A DNA stretch of 64,000 nt, from the NCBI GenBank assembly GCA_963740675.1, contig CAVUFS010000004.1, positions 930,001 to 994,000 of the forward strand, written 5' to 3'. The position numbers and the translations under genes were made by a program. Source of the DNA: CAIKMD01 sp963740675. GTDB lineage: Bacteria; Pseudomonadota; Alphaproteobacteria; ATCC43930; CGMCC-115725. The notes under the pieces are model-generated. The model had not been told where the DNA came from and ran no database searches. It worked only from the letters and a program-made list of their open reading frames with translations. Each line of letters opens with the position of its first letter. The first letter of the stretch is position 1. Of this stretch, positions 45,049 to 56,788 are shown piece by piece.

Positions 45049-45556
45049 ATGGCTTCGCGATCTATCCCCGAACTTATCGACGAACTTCTTGCGGCACCGA
45101 AAACCATCGGAGGCGTTCCTGACTGGCAAAGAAGCTCCCTACGCGGGAGAGGAAAGGCTTGTCATGCCGCTCCGTGTGGACGGTGTAAGTACAGGGGCAG
45201 AACTCATAGTAACGGCATATCCGATTACTGGTGACACCCGGTTCAGGATTTTAATATGTGCCGAGAAATGCATATGGAGAATAGATTATACCAATGATGA
45301 ACCTCATGTTAATTCTTTCAATCGCCCGCAAGACCTAGACGAATACGATTTCTGCGAGCCACATTACCATTCATGGCAAGATAATCGTCGATTCTGTACT
45401 TATAATTCATTGCCTGACAAGCTTCCGAATGCTAAAATCATGCCCGCAGACGTGAGGTCATTCGATACGTCGCTGCGCTGGTTTTGTGGTCGCACGAATA
45501 TTGAGCAGCCTCCGGTCGGATTGATTACATTGCCGCCGAGAAGGAAGTTGGTATGA
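45049..45556 (+). CDS. Unrecognised island protein, possibly DUF6978-like, frameshifted
   Basis: ATG at 45049 reads MASRSIPELIDELLAAPKTI then GGVPDW; at about 45127 the frame changes and KEAPYAGEERLVMPLRVDG continues to the stop at 45556. Removing one C joins them as ..PDW-KEAPY... The main body has IWRIDYTNDEPHVNSF and CEPHYHSWQDNRRF: an R-I-D, PHxN, HxH arrangement recalling DUF6978/TumE-like small proteins, but I am not sure. Its stop overlaps the next start (ATGA). Codon use is AT-richer than the chromosome around it. Confidence 0.5.
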
Positions 45557-46298
45557 CGCCCGACGCTGTGAAAGACGCGCTCTCGCGCCTCGTAACGGCG
45601 ACAGCCATCGATGATGGCGTGCGCGTGTCTACCCATGTTCTGTACCCGTCGAATAGCGCAGTAGTCGTAGCTGTGCGCGGCGGAACCGATTCATTTGTAA
45701 TTTCGGATGACGGCGGCGCGCTAGCAGAGGTGGCTAGCGCCGGGATGCAAACACTGGTCAATGACCGCATGATCCGCGCACACATTAAGAGTTACGGCCT
45801 GTCAGTTCAGGATGGTGCGATCTTCTCGCCAGTTGTTCCGTTGCGCGCAGTCCCCGCCGCTATTTTGCTTGTCGCGAATGCATCGCGCTCCGTTAAGCCG
45901 ATTGGGCGGTTGGTCATTTTCGTTTTCGTGCGCCGCGTAATTTTCGCACGGATCTAACGGAGCTTTTGAACCGTCACTTCCATGACAACCTAAAGCTTGA
46001 CGCGCCGATCATCGGAGCGAGTAACAAGCCTCATAAGTTCAACTACGTGATCTACTTGAGCGGCGAGCGAAAGCTTTTAATAGATCCCGCTGTCCCCGAG
46101 GCATCTTCGATAAATGCAAGGGTCGTCGCCAATCTTGATGTTCGCATGGCGGAGAACCCGCTAATCAGCCAACTCATTGTCTATGATGACGGCATGAAGT
46201 GGAACGCGTCGGACCTAAATCTTTTACAGGTCGGCGCGCCCACGGTGCCATTCTCTCATGCCGAACGGGAAATCACTCGTCTCGCGGCGGCTGCGTGA
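45553..46298 (+). CDS. DUF1828-like protein, frameshifted
   Basis: ATG at 45553 overlaps the previous stop by four bases. SFVISDDGGALAEVASAGM resembles the DUF1828 N-terminal domain. The frame breaks at 45897-45899: adding one G (AAGGCC) gives VKADWAVGHFRFRAPRNFRT, continuing as LTELLNRHFHDNLKLD to a stop at 46298. The joined product is about 248 residues. Function unknown; the overlapping pair looks like a two-gene unit such as a toxin-antitoxin or defence pair. Confidence 0.55.
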
Positions 46299-46372
46299 AA
46301 TCAAACGTCAATTGACCGTTCTTCTCTAGCTGAACGCGCTCTCGCTCAGCGAGCGTCTTTCGCTCTATTGGC

Positions 46373-47353
46373 TTACGCCTCGGCCCCTCGGCTATCAGTC
46401 CGCCGATAAGTCAGACGCTTGCCGACGATACCCTTGAGCGTCTTGGTAGCGCGCGCACGATCATCAACGCCGAGACCGACGCGGTTGCTGTGGCGGAAAG
46501 AGAACTCCGCGAGATAGCGGTTCAGGTGTTGCTCGCTGACGTGGTGATACGTGCCCACGATCCCGCGCTTGAGCGTCGCGAAGAACCCTTCAATCGTGTT
46601 CGTGTAAACCTCATCGCGCACGTACTCACCGTCTTGGTGGTTCACGCGGTCAGTCTTGTACCCGTGCGCGGCAGAGCGCGTCGTGTGGCCTTCGTCGGAA
46701 TAGATCGTCGTTTCCGGCTTCACGTTCGCGCGCACGATCTCGCGGAGGTTCGCGCCGGTCACTTCCGGCACATGGAACGCGCGAGCCTGACCGCCGCGCT
46801 CGACAAGAGCGAACACCGGAGCCTTGGGGAACGCACGGCCACGACCGCGATCGCGTTGATGCTTGTGGCGATTGGTGGACTTGCCGCCGACGTACGTTTC
46901 GTCAATCTCGACCGTCGCGCCTTCGCCACCCATCGGCGGCAGGCTGCTATCAGCCATCGCCGCGCGGAGGCGGTGAGACATGAACCAAGCCGTTTTGAGC
47001 GTCACGCCCAGCACGCGGGAAAGCTGGTTGCTGCTGATGCCCTTCTTGCTGCTGCAAAGGAGATGAGCGGCCTGAAACCAGATGTGCAGCGGGATGGGGC
47101 TATCCTCGAACACCGTCCCAACGCGCACGGTGAACTTCTTGCGGCAGGCGTAACACTTCCAGAGGCCGACGATCAGCTTGCCGGTGGGGTGCTTGTTGCT
47201 GGGCTTGGTGCGCTGGTTTTCGAGCTTCCCGGCTTTACCGACAACGCCGCAATGCGGGCAATGGGGCTGGCCATCCGACCACACAATGCGTTCAAGCTGG
47301 GCGAACGCCGCCTGCTCGTCGTGGAAGTAAGGTTCGGAAAGTACGCTCGCCAT
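46373..47353 (-). mobile_element. IS1595-family (ISXO2-like) transposase
   Basis: 326 residues, an intact transposase gene. N-terminal zinc ribbon (CPHCG ... CYACRKKF), then the ISXO2 catalytic core: VEIDETYVGGK (first Asp), IYSDEGHTT (second Asp), NTIEGFFATLKRG (third catalytic position, with Lys). The family moves by cut-and-paste. I could not see clear terminal inverted repeats or target duplications, so its mobility is unproven. Its promoter overlaps a palindrome (47372-47391). Confidence 0.88.
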
Positions 47354-47371
47354 GTGCAGACCCCGTCAGAA

Positions 47372-47391
47372 AGTCCTATATTTCTAGGACT
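47372..47391. promoter_or_regulatory. Palindrome over the transposase -10 (AGTCCTA-N6-TAGGACT)
   Basis: Seven-base arms AGTCCTA and TAGGACT around TATTTC. On the minus strand it covers the -10 hexamer of the transposase promoter, so it looks like an operator controlling transposase expression. Confidence 0.5.
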
Positions 47392-47409
47392 TGTGCCTGG
47401 GTCTGTCAA
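47381..47409 (-). promoter_or_regulatory. Consensus sigma-70 promoter for the transposase
   Basis: Minus strand: TTGACA (47404-47409) - 17 bases - TAGAAA (47381-47386), placed 27-33 bases ahead of the ATG. Perfect -35, near-perfect spacing. Unusually close to the E. coli consensus for this genome. Confidence 0.65.
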
Positions 47410-47626
47410 GTATAATATTCCCCTTTGTTTGGTAATTTTTCTTTTTTTTGCTTGTGCCTCGGTCACTTAGCAGGATTTGAGGAAGGGACTTCGAAAGTCG
47501 TGGCTCGCGCCGCTTTTTTCAAGGCAACCTCTTCGTCGTGGCACGCTGGGGTCTGGATGAATTTCGTAATTTTTCGTGTGGCGGGGCTCTCCCACCACGC
47601 GGCAGACCTGGGCAATGGAGTACCCG

Positions 47627-48480
47627 ATGTTCTTGATCGCCTTCAGCCAAGGTTCCGGCCGCTGGGTCGGCCGTCAGCGACCGCAACCTCTCGCTTTGGC
47701 TCTCATCGCCATGCTGATTGGCGTAGGCGCCGCTGACGCGGGGCCGCTCGACGATGCGTCGAGTGCTTTCAAGCGCGAGGACTATAAAACTGCCTTGGCG
47801 ATCTGGCAGCCTTTGGCCGAGCAGGGGAATGCGGAAGCCGAGCGCGGACTTGGCGTCCTTTACGAAAATGGAGCCGGCGTGCCCAAAGACGCCAGCCAAG
47901 CAGTTGCTTGGTTCCGCAAAGCGGCCGCGCAGGGCAATGCCGACGCAACATTCCGCCTCGGTGAGAGATACGTTAGCGGAACAAATGGCATCGCACGCGA
48001 CACCGCTCAGGGACTCGCCCTGATGACGAAGGCCTTCGATGAAGGCGAGGACAACGCGGCCCAGGCCATCGGCGACGACTACCGAACAGGCTTGTACGGC
48101 TTCCCGAAAGACCTCGCACGAGCAGCCGACTGGTTTCGCAAAGGTGCCGAGCGCGGTGAACCTCGGGCGGAGGGGCGCCTATCGACCGCCCTCGAATTTG
48201 GTCTTGGTGTCCCTCAAGAGACAGCCCAGGCACGGATGTGGCACGAGAAGGAAAAGTCGCAATATCAAGTGCGGGCCGAACAAGGCGACATGCTTGCACA
48301 GGTCCAACTCGCAGGGGTGTATGAGTTCGGCTACAGCGGCGTGAACGGCGTCGGCCAACAACGCGATCTCAAGACGGCCTTGTTCTGGTATCAGAAGGCG
48401 GCGCAGCAGGATGGTCCCTTGAAAAGAAGCGCCATCGATTCTGTTGCCCGCGTCGAGCGCGAAATCAAATCCGCCGGTAA

Positions 48481-48484
<4 letters not shown>
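47627..48484 (+). CDS. Exported Sel1-repeat (TPR-like) protein
   Basis: 285 residues from the ATG at 47627 (GGAG six bases upstream); starts 12 or 51 bases earlier are also open. Signal peptide PLALALIAMLIGVGAADAG. Four or more Sel1 repeats: AERGLGVLYENGAGVPKDAS, QAVAWFRKAAAQGNADATFR, and similar units to the end. Sel1 proteins scaffold protein-protein contacts, often in envelope stress or secretion. Lower-GC codon use than the chromosome core, close to the island. Confidence 0.8.
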
Positions 48485-50629
<2,145 letters not shown>

Positions 50630-50723
50630 ATGCGGAGTATAGCGCCGGACGCGCGCGGCGGTTAGCTTGACCCTCATCGGCCGCTTTGGTGAGATCGCAC
50701 CGTAACGTCGGCAAAGGGATTGG

Positions 50724-51686
50724 ATGCGAGCCGCGCTCATTTTGCTCGTTGCGCTGCTGACCGGCGAAGCGCCGGCGCTGGCGGCCAACGTTGTCGCCAA
50801 TGACTCGTCGGGGGAATACGTCGGCACGGTGCTCGTCGCGGTCGCGATGCGGCGCGAGACGGTCCGGCGTACGACCGAATATTGCAGCAACACTTATCCG
50901 GCGATGAAGACCGACAGCGCGGAGGCTTTCGTCGCCTGGACCAATCGGCAAGCCGGCTTCCTCACCGTCGCAACGTCGATCCGCGATAAGATCACGCACG
51001 ACGTGGCGAGCGACCCGCAGAAAACAGCGCAATGGAACCGCTTTATCACCGCTGACCTGCCGAAGCAGGTCGACCAAATCGCCGCCGCGATGCTGCAGCC
51101 ACTGGCCGACATGCCCGTCGACGATGCACGCCAGCATATGTGCGCCGATCTCATCACCAATGCGCAGTCCGGCGCGCTCGACCTCGACACATGGGATCCG
51201 AAGACCGCCGCGCTGCTGCGCGGGATCGCCGGTAAGAATACGAGCGCTTCGCCCGTGGGCGCGAACTACAAGCCGATACCTGCCAATCCCGCAGCGCGGC
51301 ACGATGCGGCGGCGCTGCTCGGTCACTGGAAAAACATGCAGGAGACCATCGTCCATTATAACGGACTGGTCAATTCCACGACGCCGCCCTGCACCACCGA
51401 TTTCGACAGCGTGCGCTCGACCTATGTCTGCAGCGACGGTCAGCACACCGTGCGCGACATCGCCGGGTATAAGGTGCCGGCGCCCGGGCAGCTTGAGACG
51501 ACGACCATCGAGAACACCGCCGTGCCGCAATCCGTCGGTCGCCATGCGGTCTCGAGCTTCCGGCTCGAGGGCGACACGCTGATCATCACCGCCTATCCGC
51601 CAACGACCCAGAACGCGCCCGACGAAGCGGTGATCAAGATCGAATCGACGCTGCTTCGCGCGACGAAAGCGGCCTCAACTCCCTAG
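50724..51686 (+). CDS. Exported protein of unknown function
   Basis: 320 residues with signal peptide MRAALILLVALLTGEAPALA. The mature sequence has a Cys in TTEYCSNTY, CADLI and a CTTDF...YVCSDG pair, suggesting disulfides in the periplasm. C-terminal region is beta-rich, ending in DTLIITAYPPTTQNAP. No family recognised. Divergent from the mutase gene (94 bases between starts). Confidence 0.72.
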   Translation: MRAALILLVALLTGEAPALAANVVANDSSGEYVGTVLVAVAMRRETVRRTTEYCSNTYPAMKTDSAEAFVAWTNRQAGFLTVATSIRDKITHDVASDPQKTAQWNRFITADLPKQVDQIAAAMLQPLADMPVDDARQHMCADLITNAQSGALDLDTWDPKTAALLRGIAGKNTSASPVGANYKPIPANPAARHDAAALLGHWKNMQETIVHYNGLVNSTTPPCTTDFDSVRSTYVCSDGQHTVRDIAGYKVPAPGQLETTTIENTAVPQSVGRHAVSSFRLEGDTLIITAYPPTTQNAPDEAVIKIESTLLRATKAASTP

Positions 51687-51736
51687 GCCTCGATCGGATC
51701 AGACGAAATCGAATGAAGCCGGTGCGCTTCTTTTCG

Positions 51737-52867
51737 CTACGATCGTGCTCGTAAGGCGTAAACGCTCACCAGCGCCGACGTGAGCAGGCAGAGCGCGCCG
51801 GCCTGATGCGCCGCCGCGACCGGCAGCCATACCACGGTCAGCAGCGTGGTGATGCCGAGCGCGACCTGCAGACACGCAAAAAAGAACAGCGCATGCAGCG
51901 CCCAGCGCTGACCGTGTGTCAGCGAGGCGCGCAGGCTGGCCAGCCACAGCGCCGCGATCACAAACCAAGTCGTTTCCGCCAGCACGCGATGATCGAATTG
52001 CACGCTGGTCAGATTCTCGAACCAATTCCGCCAGAGCGGCGTCAGATGCCAATAATCCGGCGGCACGAACTGCCCTTCCATCAGCGGAAAGGTGTTGTCG
52101 AGATAGCCGGCGCGCGTGCCGGCAACGAACGCGCCCGCGACGAGCGTGGTGAACACCATCAGCACGATCATCCAGGCGCCTGCCCTTAATGCGCCGTGCT
52201 GTTTTCTTTCGTCATTCCCGCGAAAGCGGGAATCCAGTGCGCCCTCTCTGGACCCCCGCCCCTGAGCTTTTGTCGAAGGGCGCGGGGGTGACCGATGAGG
52301 ATAGACAAGTCCCAACGCCACCCACAGCATCGCGAGATAGATCACCACCGCCATCGCGAGATGCGCGGCGAGACGGTATTGGCTGACCTCGATCCGCGCC
52401 TCGAGCCCGCTCTCGACCATCCACCAGCCGAGCGCGCCCTGTAATCCCCCCAACACAAACAGTCCCGCCAGGGGTGCGATCAAGCGGCGCGAGACCTGGC
52501 CGCGGATGACGAACCAGAGGAACGGCAACAGGAACGCGAAGCCGATGAGCCGGCCCCAGAGGCGATGAATGTATTCCCAGAAATAGATGTGCTTGAACTG
52601 ATCCAGCGTCATATCGGCGTGGATCGCCTCGTATTGCGGGATCGCCTTGTATTGCGCGAAAGCGTCCTGCCATTGCGCCGTGCTCAAAGGCGGCAGCACG
52701 CCTTCGACGGGCTTCCATTCGGTGATCGACAATCCGGATTCGGTGAGCCGCGTAACGCCGCCGATCAGCACCATCAGGAAGATCATCGCGCAGCAGGCGA
52801 GCAGCCAGATGCCGATCGCGCGATCCGACGAGGCGCGGCTGGAAGCGGGCGAAGCGAGGGCGACCAT
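51737..52867 (-). CDS. ctaA: Haem A synthase (Cox15/CtaA), carrying an in-frame palindromic element
   Basis: 376 residues, about eight membrane segments. GGVTRLTESGLSITEW and EYIHRLWGRLIGFAF contain the first haem-ligand histidines; SVQFDHRVLAETTWF and AAHQAGALCLLTSAL the later ones. It oxidises haem O to haem A for cytochrome aa3. Between helices, about residues 192-220 (nt 52210-52293), the coding sequence is a type A palindromic element, giving SREGALDSRFRGNDERKQ in place of a short loop. The frame stays open, so the protein is probably functional. Confidence 0.9.
   Translation of the reverse strand: MVALASPASSRASSDRAIGIWLLACCAMIFLMVLIGGVTRLTESGLSITEWKPVEGVLPPLSTAQWQDAFAQYKAIPQYEAIHADMTLDQFKHIYFWEYIHRLWGRLIGFAFLLPFLWFVIRGQVSRRLIAPLAGLFVLGGLQGALGWWMVESGLEARIEVSQYRLAAHLAMAVVIYLAMLWVALGLVYPHRSPPRPSTKAQGRGSREGALDSRFRGNDERKQHGALRAGAWMIVLMVFTTLVAGAFVAGTRAGYLDNTFPLMEGQFVPPDYWHLTPLWRNWFENLTSVQFDHRVLAETTWFVIAALWLASLRASLTHGQRWALHALFFFACLQVALGITTLLTVVWLPVAAAHQAGALCLLTSALVSVYALRARS
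52210..52293. repeat. Type A palindromic element inside ctaA
   Basis: CGTCATTCCCGCGAAAGCGG then CCAG...CTGG and CCCCCGCCCCTGAGCTTTTG / TCGAAGGGCGCGGGGGTGAC. An extra CCTGAGCTTTTGTCGAAGG, itself a common dispersed motif, sits within the right arm. 84 bases, a multiple of three, with no stop in the ctaA frame. Confidence 0.9.
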
Positions 52868-52875
52868 GCCCCCGA

Positions 52876-53292
52876 TTATAGCCGCGTGAAGCGTACCCGC
52901 GCGCCGCGCTCGATCGCCGCGGCTGTCAGCCGGTCGACGTTGAGGCGGTGGCGCAATAGTTCGAGGAGCCGCAGGGTTTCCTGACTAAGCTCGCGGCGGG
53001 CAGCCGCCCCTGCCGCGGCGACATCGCAGGCCAGCGCGTAGGCGGTTTCGCGCAGCTTTGCCGGGACAGCCGATTTGACGCTCTTCAGCGCCTCTTCGAG
53101 CCCGGCCTCGCGCCCGAGGATGGTGGCGCAGTCCTTCAAATCCTTGGTCAGACGGTTCTGGTCGTATTCGGCGAAAACCGGCAGGTGCTTGACGATATCG
53201 CCGATGATATGAAGTTCGGAGTCGGCCATGCTGTTATCGGCCGCGGCCACCATGACCATAATGTAAATAAGTGCCGCTTGCGTATCGATCAT
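52876..53292 (-). CDS. TerB-family tellurite-resistance-like protein
   Basis: 138 residues from the ATG at 53292 (MIDTQAALIYIMVMVAAADN). Helical TerB fold: ADSELHIIGDIVKHLPVF, then ELSQETLRLLELLRHRLNVD near the C-terminus. Acidic pairs at DNSMADSE may bind divalent metal. The role in alphaproteobacteria is unknown. Eight bases separate its stop from the ctaA start. Confidence 0.82.
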   Translation of the reverse strand: MIDTQAALIYIMVMVAAADNSMADSELHIIGDIVKHLPVFAEYDQNRLTKDLKDCATILGREAGLEEALKSVKSAVPAKLRETAYALACDVAAAGAAARRELSQETLRLLELLRHRLNVDRLTAAAIERGARVRFTRL

Positions 53293-53376
53293 AAAGGTCC
53301 TTTCGGGAATGCGCGCAGAGTGCCACAACCGGCGCGGCTGCTGTCAAGCGGCACCGTTATCCGCTAAGTTTTGGCC

Positions 53377-53928
53377 ATGCTAGAAGTTCCTCGCCTCTCC
53401 TCGGGTATCATTGTCCTGCTGCTGACAGTGGGCGGCTTGGCCCTCAGCGCCTGTGGCACGACCAATCTCAGCAATGCGACGGCGGACGCAGATGCGCAGG
53501 CCGCCAAGATCTTCGCCGATTGCAACGACCAACTTCGCAGCGGGAAGTTCACTTCCTACCGCCAAGCAGCCGCCTGCGCAGAGAACCAGGTGATCTTAAC
53601 TTATTCCCAGGCCGGCTATCCCTATATGGATTTGGTGCTGTTCGATCTGCAGGAGCGCCGGATCGGCGCCGAGCGCATCGATTACGGCACTGCCCAACCG
53701 GACGCGGTGCAGCGCGACATCGCGGAGCTCGACCAACGGCTGATGGCCGAGCGCGAGCGCCGCATCGCCGCCCGCACCGGCATCGGCGGCGCGGTGCCGG
53801 CGACCCGGCCCGAGCAGCTCTTGGCGGGTCTCAATTCTTTGGGGGCGCTGCCCGCCGCGAAAGCCACCGAGTGCTTCAGCGTGGGCAGTTTCACCCATTG
53901 CAACAATCAGCCGGGCAATAACCGCTGA
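53377..53928 (+). CDS. Lipoprotein of unknown function
   Basis: 183 residues from the ATG at 53377. Lipobox ALSAC at about residues 23-27. The mature protein is helical, DADAQAAKIFADCNDQLRSG, with two conserved-looking cysteines (FADCND, AAACAEN) and a C-terminal ECFSVGSFTHCNN. No family recognised. The 3' end overlaps the convergent helicase gene by 22 bases. Confidence 0.72.
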   Translation: MLEVPRLSSGIIVLLLTVGGLALSACGTTNLSNATADADAQAAKIFADCNDQLRSGKFTSYRQAAACAENQVILTYSQAGYPYMDLVLFDLQERRIGAERIDYGTAQPDAVQRDIAELDQRLMAERERRIAARTGIGGAVPATRPEQLLAGLNSLGALPAAKATECFSVGSFTHCNNQPGNNR

Positions 53929-56685
53929 GCCGATAAGAGCGGCGGCGCCCCCAAAAACGCCGCCGTCTCGGCGACCGCTTCTTTGATGCCGATGCGGCGA
54001 ATCTCGACGCCGTCGGGGAACGCGCCCAACAGCCGCGACGGCAATTGCCGGTCGAGCAGCACGAAAACGCCGTGATCGTCGGCGCGGCGCACCAGCCGCC
54101 CAAACGCCTGTCGCAACCGCAAGCGTGTCAGCGAATCATCGAAAGCGCTGCCGCCGAAGCGCGCCTTGCGCGCCTTGTGCAGGATATCGGGCCGCGGCCA
54201 AGGCACGCGGTCGAACACGACAAGACGCAGCGAGCGGCCCGGCACATCGATGCCGTCGCGCAGCGCATCGGTGCCGAGCAGGCACGCATCCTCTTCGGCG
54301 CGGAAAATATCGACAAGGGTCGCAGCATCCATCGCGTCGATATGCTGCGCGAGCAGGGTAAGCCCCGCTTGAGCGAGCGGCGCGGCGACACGCTGATGCA
54401 CGGCCTTGAGCCGCGCGATCGCCGTGAAAAGCCCGAGCGCGCCGCCGCCCGAAGCTTTGAAAAGTGCCTGGTAAGCACCAGCCACTTGCCCAGCGTCCTC
54501 GCGCCGCACATCGTTGACGATGAAGACGCGCGTCTGTTTCTCATAATCGAACGGCGACGGCACACGCGCGCGGAGCGCCGGCGCGGCGAGATGCAGCGCA
54601 CCACTGCGCGCTTCGGCCGCTTCCCAATCCTTGACCGGATCGCCGCTGCCATCGGTCAGCGTCGCCGAAGTGATCAGCACGCCTTGCGCATCCTGCATCA
54701 CATGCTCGGCGAAAGGCCGCATCGGATCGACCCAGTGGCGATGCAGGCCGACATCGAACTCATTGCCATCGAAACGCTCGAGCGCGAGCCAGTCGACGAA
54801 TTCCACCGCCGCCTCACCCTCGACCGCCGCCAGCATCGCGCGCCAGCCGCCAAGCTCGACGATGCCGCGGCGATGCAGGCTGCGCAGAGTCGCTTCGATG
54901 CGGATGCGCGTGCCAGTCTCGAGTTCCGAGGCTTCGTTCTCGAGCCGCGCGGCGAGCCGCTTGCCGAGCACTGCGATCGGCGCTTCGAGCGCGCGTAGTT
55001 TTTGCGCCAGCGCCTGCGCCGCGCCAGGCAATTCATCGAGACAGGGCCGTAATTCGGTCTCGATGCTGTAGCTGTGATCGCTGTTGGGCGTGCGCGCCAA
55101 AACCTGCTGCCGCACCAGGCCGAGAAACGCTTCGAACGGGCCGAGCGGCCGGCCATCTTGCAAGCGTTGCGACCAGCCCTCGCCGGGCAGCACGCGCGCC
55201 GCCATTACGATCTCGTCGAGCGCTTTCGCCGCAACCTCGTCCTCGCCGACGAGGTCCTCGATACGACGCTTCAAGCCGCGCGCGCGCGAGCGGCCACGCC
55301 CTTCATTGCCCAAGAGCCAGCGCCGCAGCTCCACGCCTTCCTGCGCCGCTCAGCGCCGCCGAGAAAGCATTGTCGGCGGCCTCGAAGAGATGATGGCCCT
55401 CGTCGAAGACGTAGCGCGTCGGCAGATAGGCATCATCGAGCCCGCCGAGCGCGGCCTGGATCATGACCAGCGCATGATTGGCGACGACGAGCCGCGCGCG
55501 CCGCGCCCGGCGCACGCTCTTTTCGATGAAGCAGCGGTGATAATGCGGACAGGCGGAATGGATGCATTCGCCGCGGCGATCGGCGAGCGCGACGGTCTGC
55601 GCGCGGCCCATCAGCTCGGGCAGCCAGCCGGGCAGATCGCCGCCGACCATGTCGCCGTCGCGCGTCGCGCCCATCCAGCGCGCCATGAGGCCGAGCACGA
55701 CGGCGTCGTAAGCACGCATCGGCAATTGCGCGACGCTTTCTTCGTAATTGAGGAGGCAGAGATAATTCTCGCGTCCTTTGCGCACGACAATGCGGCGATT
55801 GCGCTCCGCCGGATCGGGATAGAGCCGGCTCAGCTCGCCGGCAATCTGATGCTGCAGATTGCGCGTGAAGGTCGAGATCCAGACGCCGCCCTCGTTCTTT
55901 TCGGCCCAGACGCTGGCCGGCGCGACATAGCCCAAGGTCTTGCCGACGCCGGTGCCGGCTTCGGCGAGCACGAGGCGCGGCGCTTCGGGCAGATCGCGCG
56001 GCCGGAAAGCGGCGCTGACCGCCGCGGCGTAATCCGATTGCTGCGGCCGCGGCTCGGCATTCGCGCCGAGGAGTTCGGCGAGGCGCGAACGTGCCTCGCT
56101 TTCCTCAACCGGAAAATTGCCGGGCGGCGGCTCGGGCGCGTGATCCTGCCAATCGGTCAGCTTGCGCCATTGCGCGAGGCCGTTGCCCGGCCGGCCGGAA
56201 TCGCCGTCCGGCAAAGCCGCGAGCACCGCCGGCCCCCAGCCCCAGCCACCTTTCGCCATCGCCGCCGCGATGGCGCGCGCTTCACTGTCGCCGGCGGCAT
56301 TGAGCCGCGCCAGCAGCGCCCGCGCCGCATCGATCAGCGCCAGCGCTTCCGCCTCGATGCCTTTCGGTGTGGGCAGACCGAGCGCCGCCGCCAAGCCGCG
56401 CGGCGTCGGCAGGCAGAATTTCGCCGGATAAACGAAAGCGAACAGCTCCAAGAGATCGAGCGCGGCGAAAGAGCCGGTGTTGAGCCGCCGCGCCGTCGCG
56501 CGCGCATGGCAGAGAAAAACCGGATTCGCCTTGGCGCGGCGCGCCGCTTCGCCGAGCGAGATGGTCTCGACCTCGCCATCCGCCGTGAGCCAGGCAGCTT
56601 GCGCGAAACCGGCAACGAGCGCCGGCGCATCCGGCAGAACGACGGAGGCAGCAACCGGGAAATTCGAGGTTTCGCTGAGCGACAC
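53907..56685 (-). CDS. DinG-type ATP-dependent DNA helicase, frameshifted
   Basis: From the GTG at 56685 (MSLSETSNF) the N-terminal half has an exonuclease-like domain remnant, then Walker A AEAGTGVGKTLGY, the Fe-S cysteines (YLCLLNYEES ... CIHSACPHYHRCF) and DEGH (YVFDEGHHLFEAAD). At 55338-55344 an extra A (TCCTGCGCC on the plus strand) shifts the frame; removing it gives LSGAEGVELRRWLLGNEG, continuing with helicase domain 2 (SATLTDGSGD, RLRQAFGRLVRR) to 53907. A 926-residue XPD/DinG-like 5'-3' helicase acting on damaged or R-loop DNA. Confidence 0.85.
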
Positions 56686-56788
56686 AGCAAAAGCATATAG
56701 AAGGTTCGCCACTGCTTGTCGCGCCGCGGCGCCGCCACGCTGTCGCAGCCCTTGTCGCGGGCGCCGCGCCTGCGCTAGCGTTTGGGAA

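Noticed and set aside
46299..46372. Left terminal inverted repeat of the transposase element
   Set aside because: No convincing match to sequence near 47400-47480, and no target duplication found by eye.
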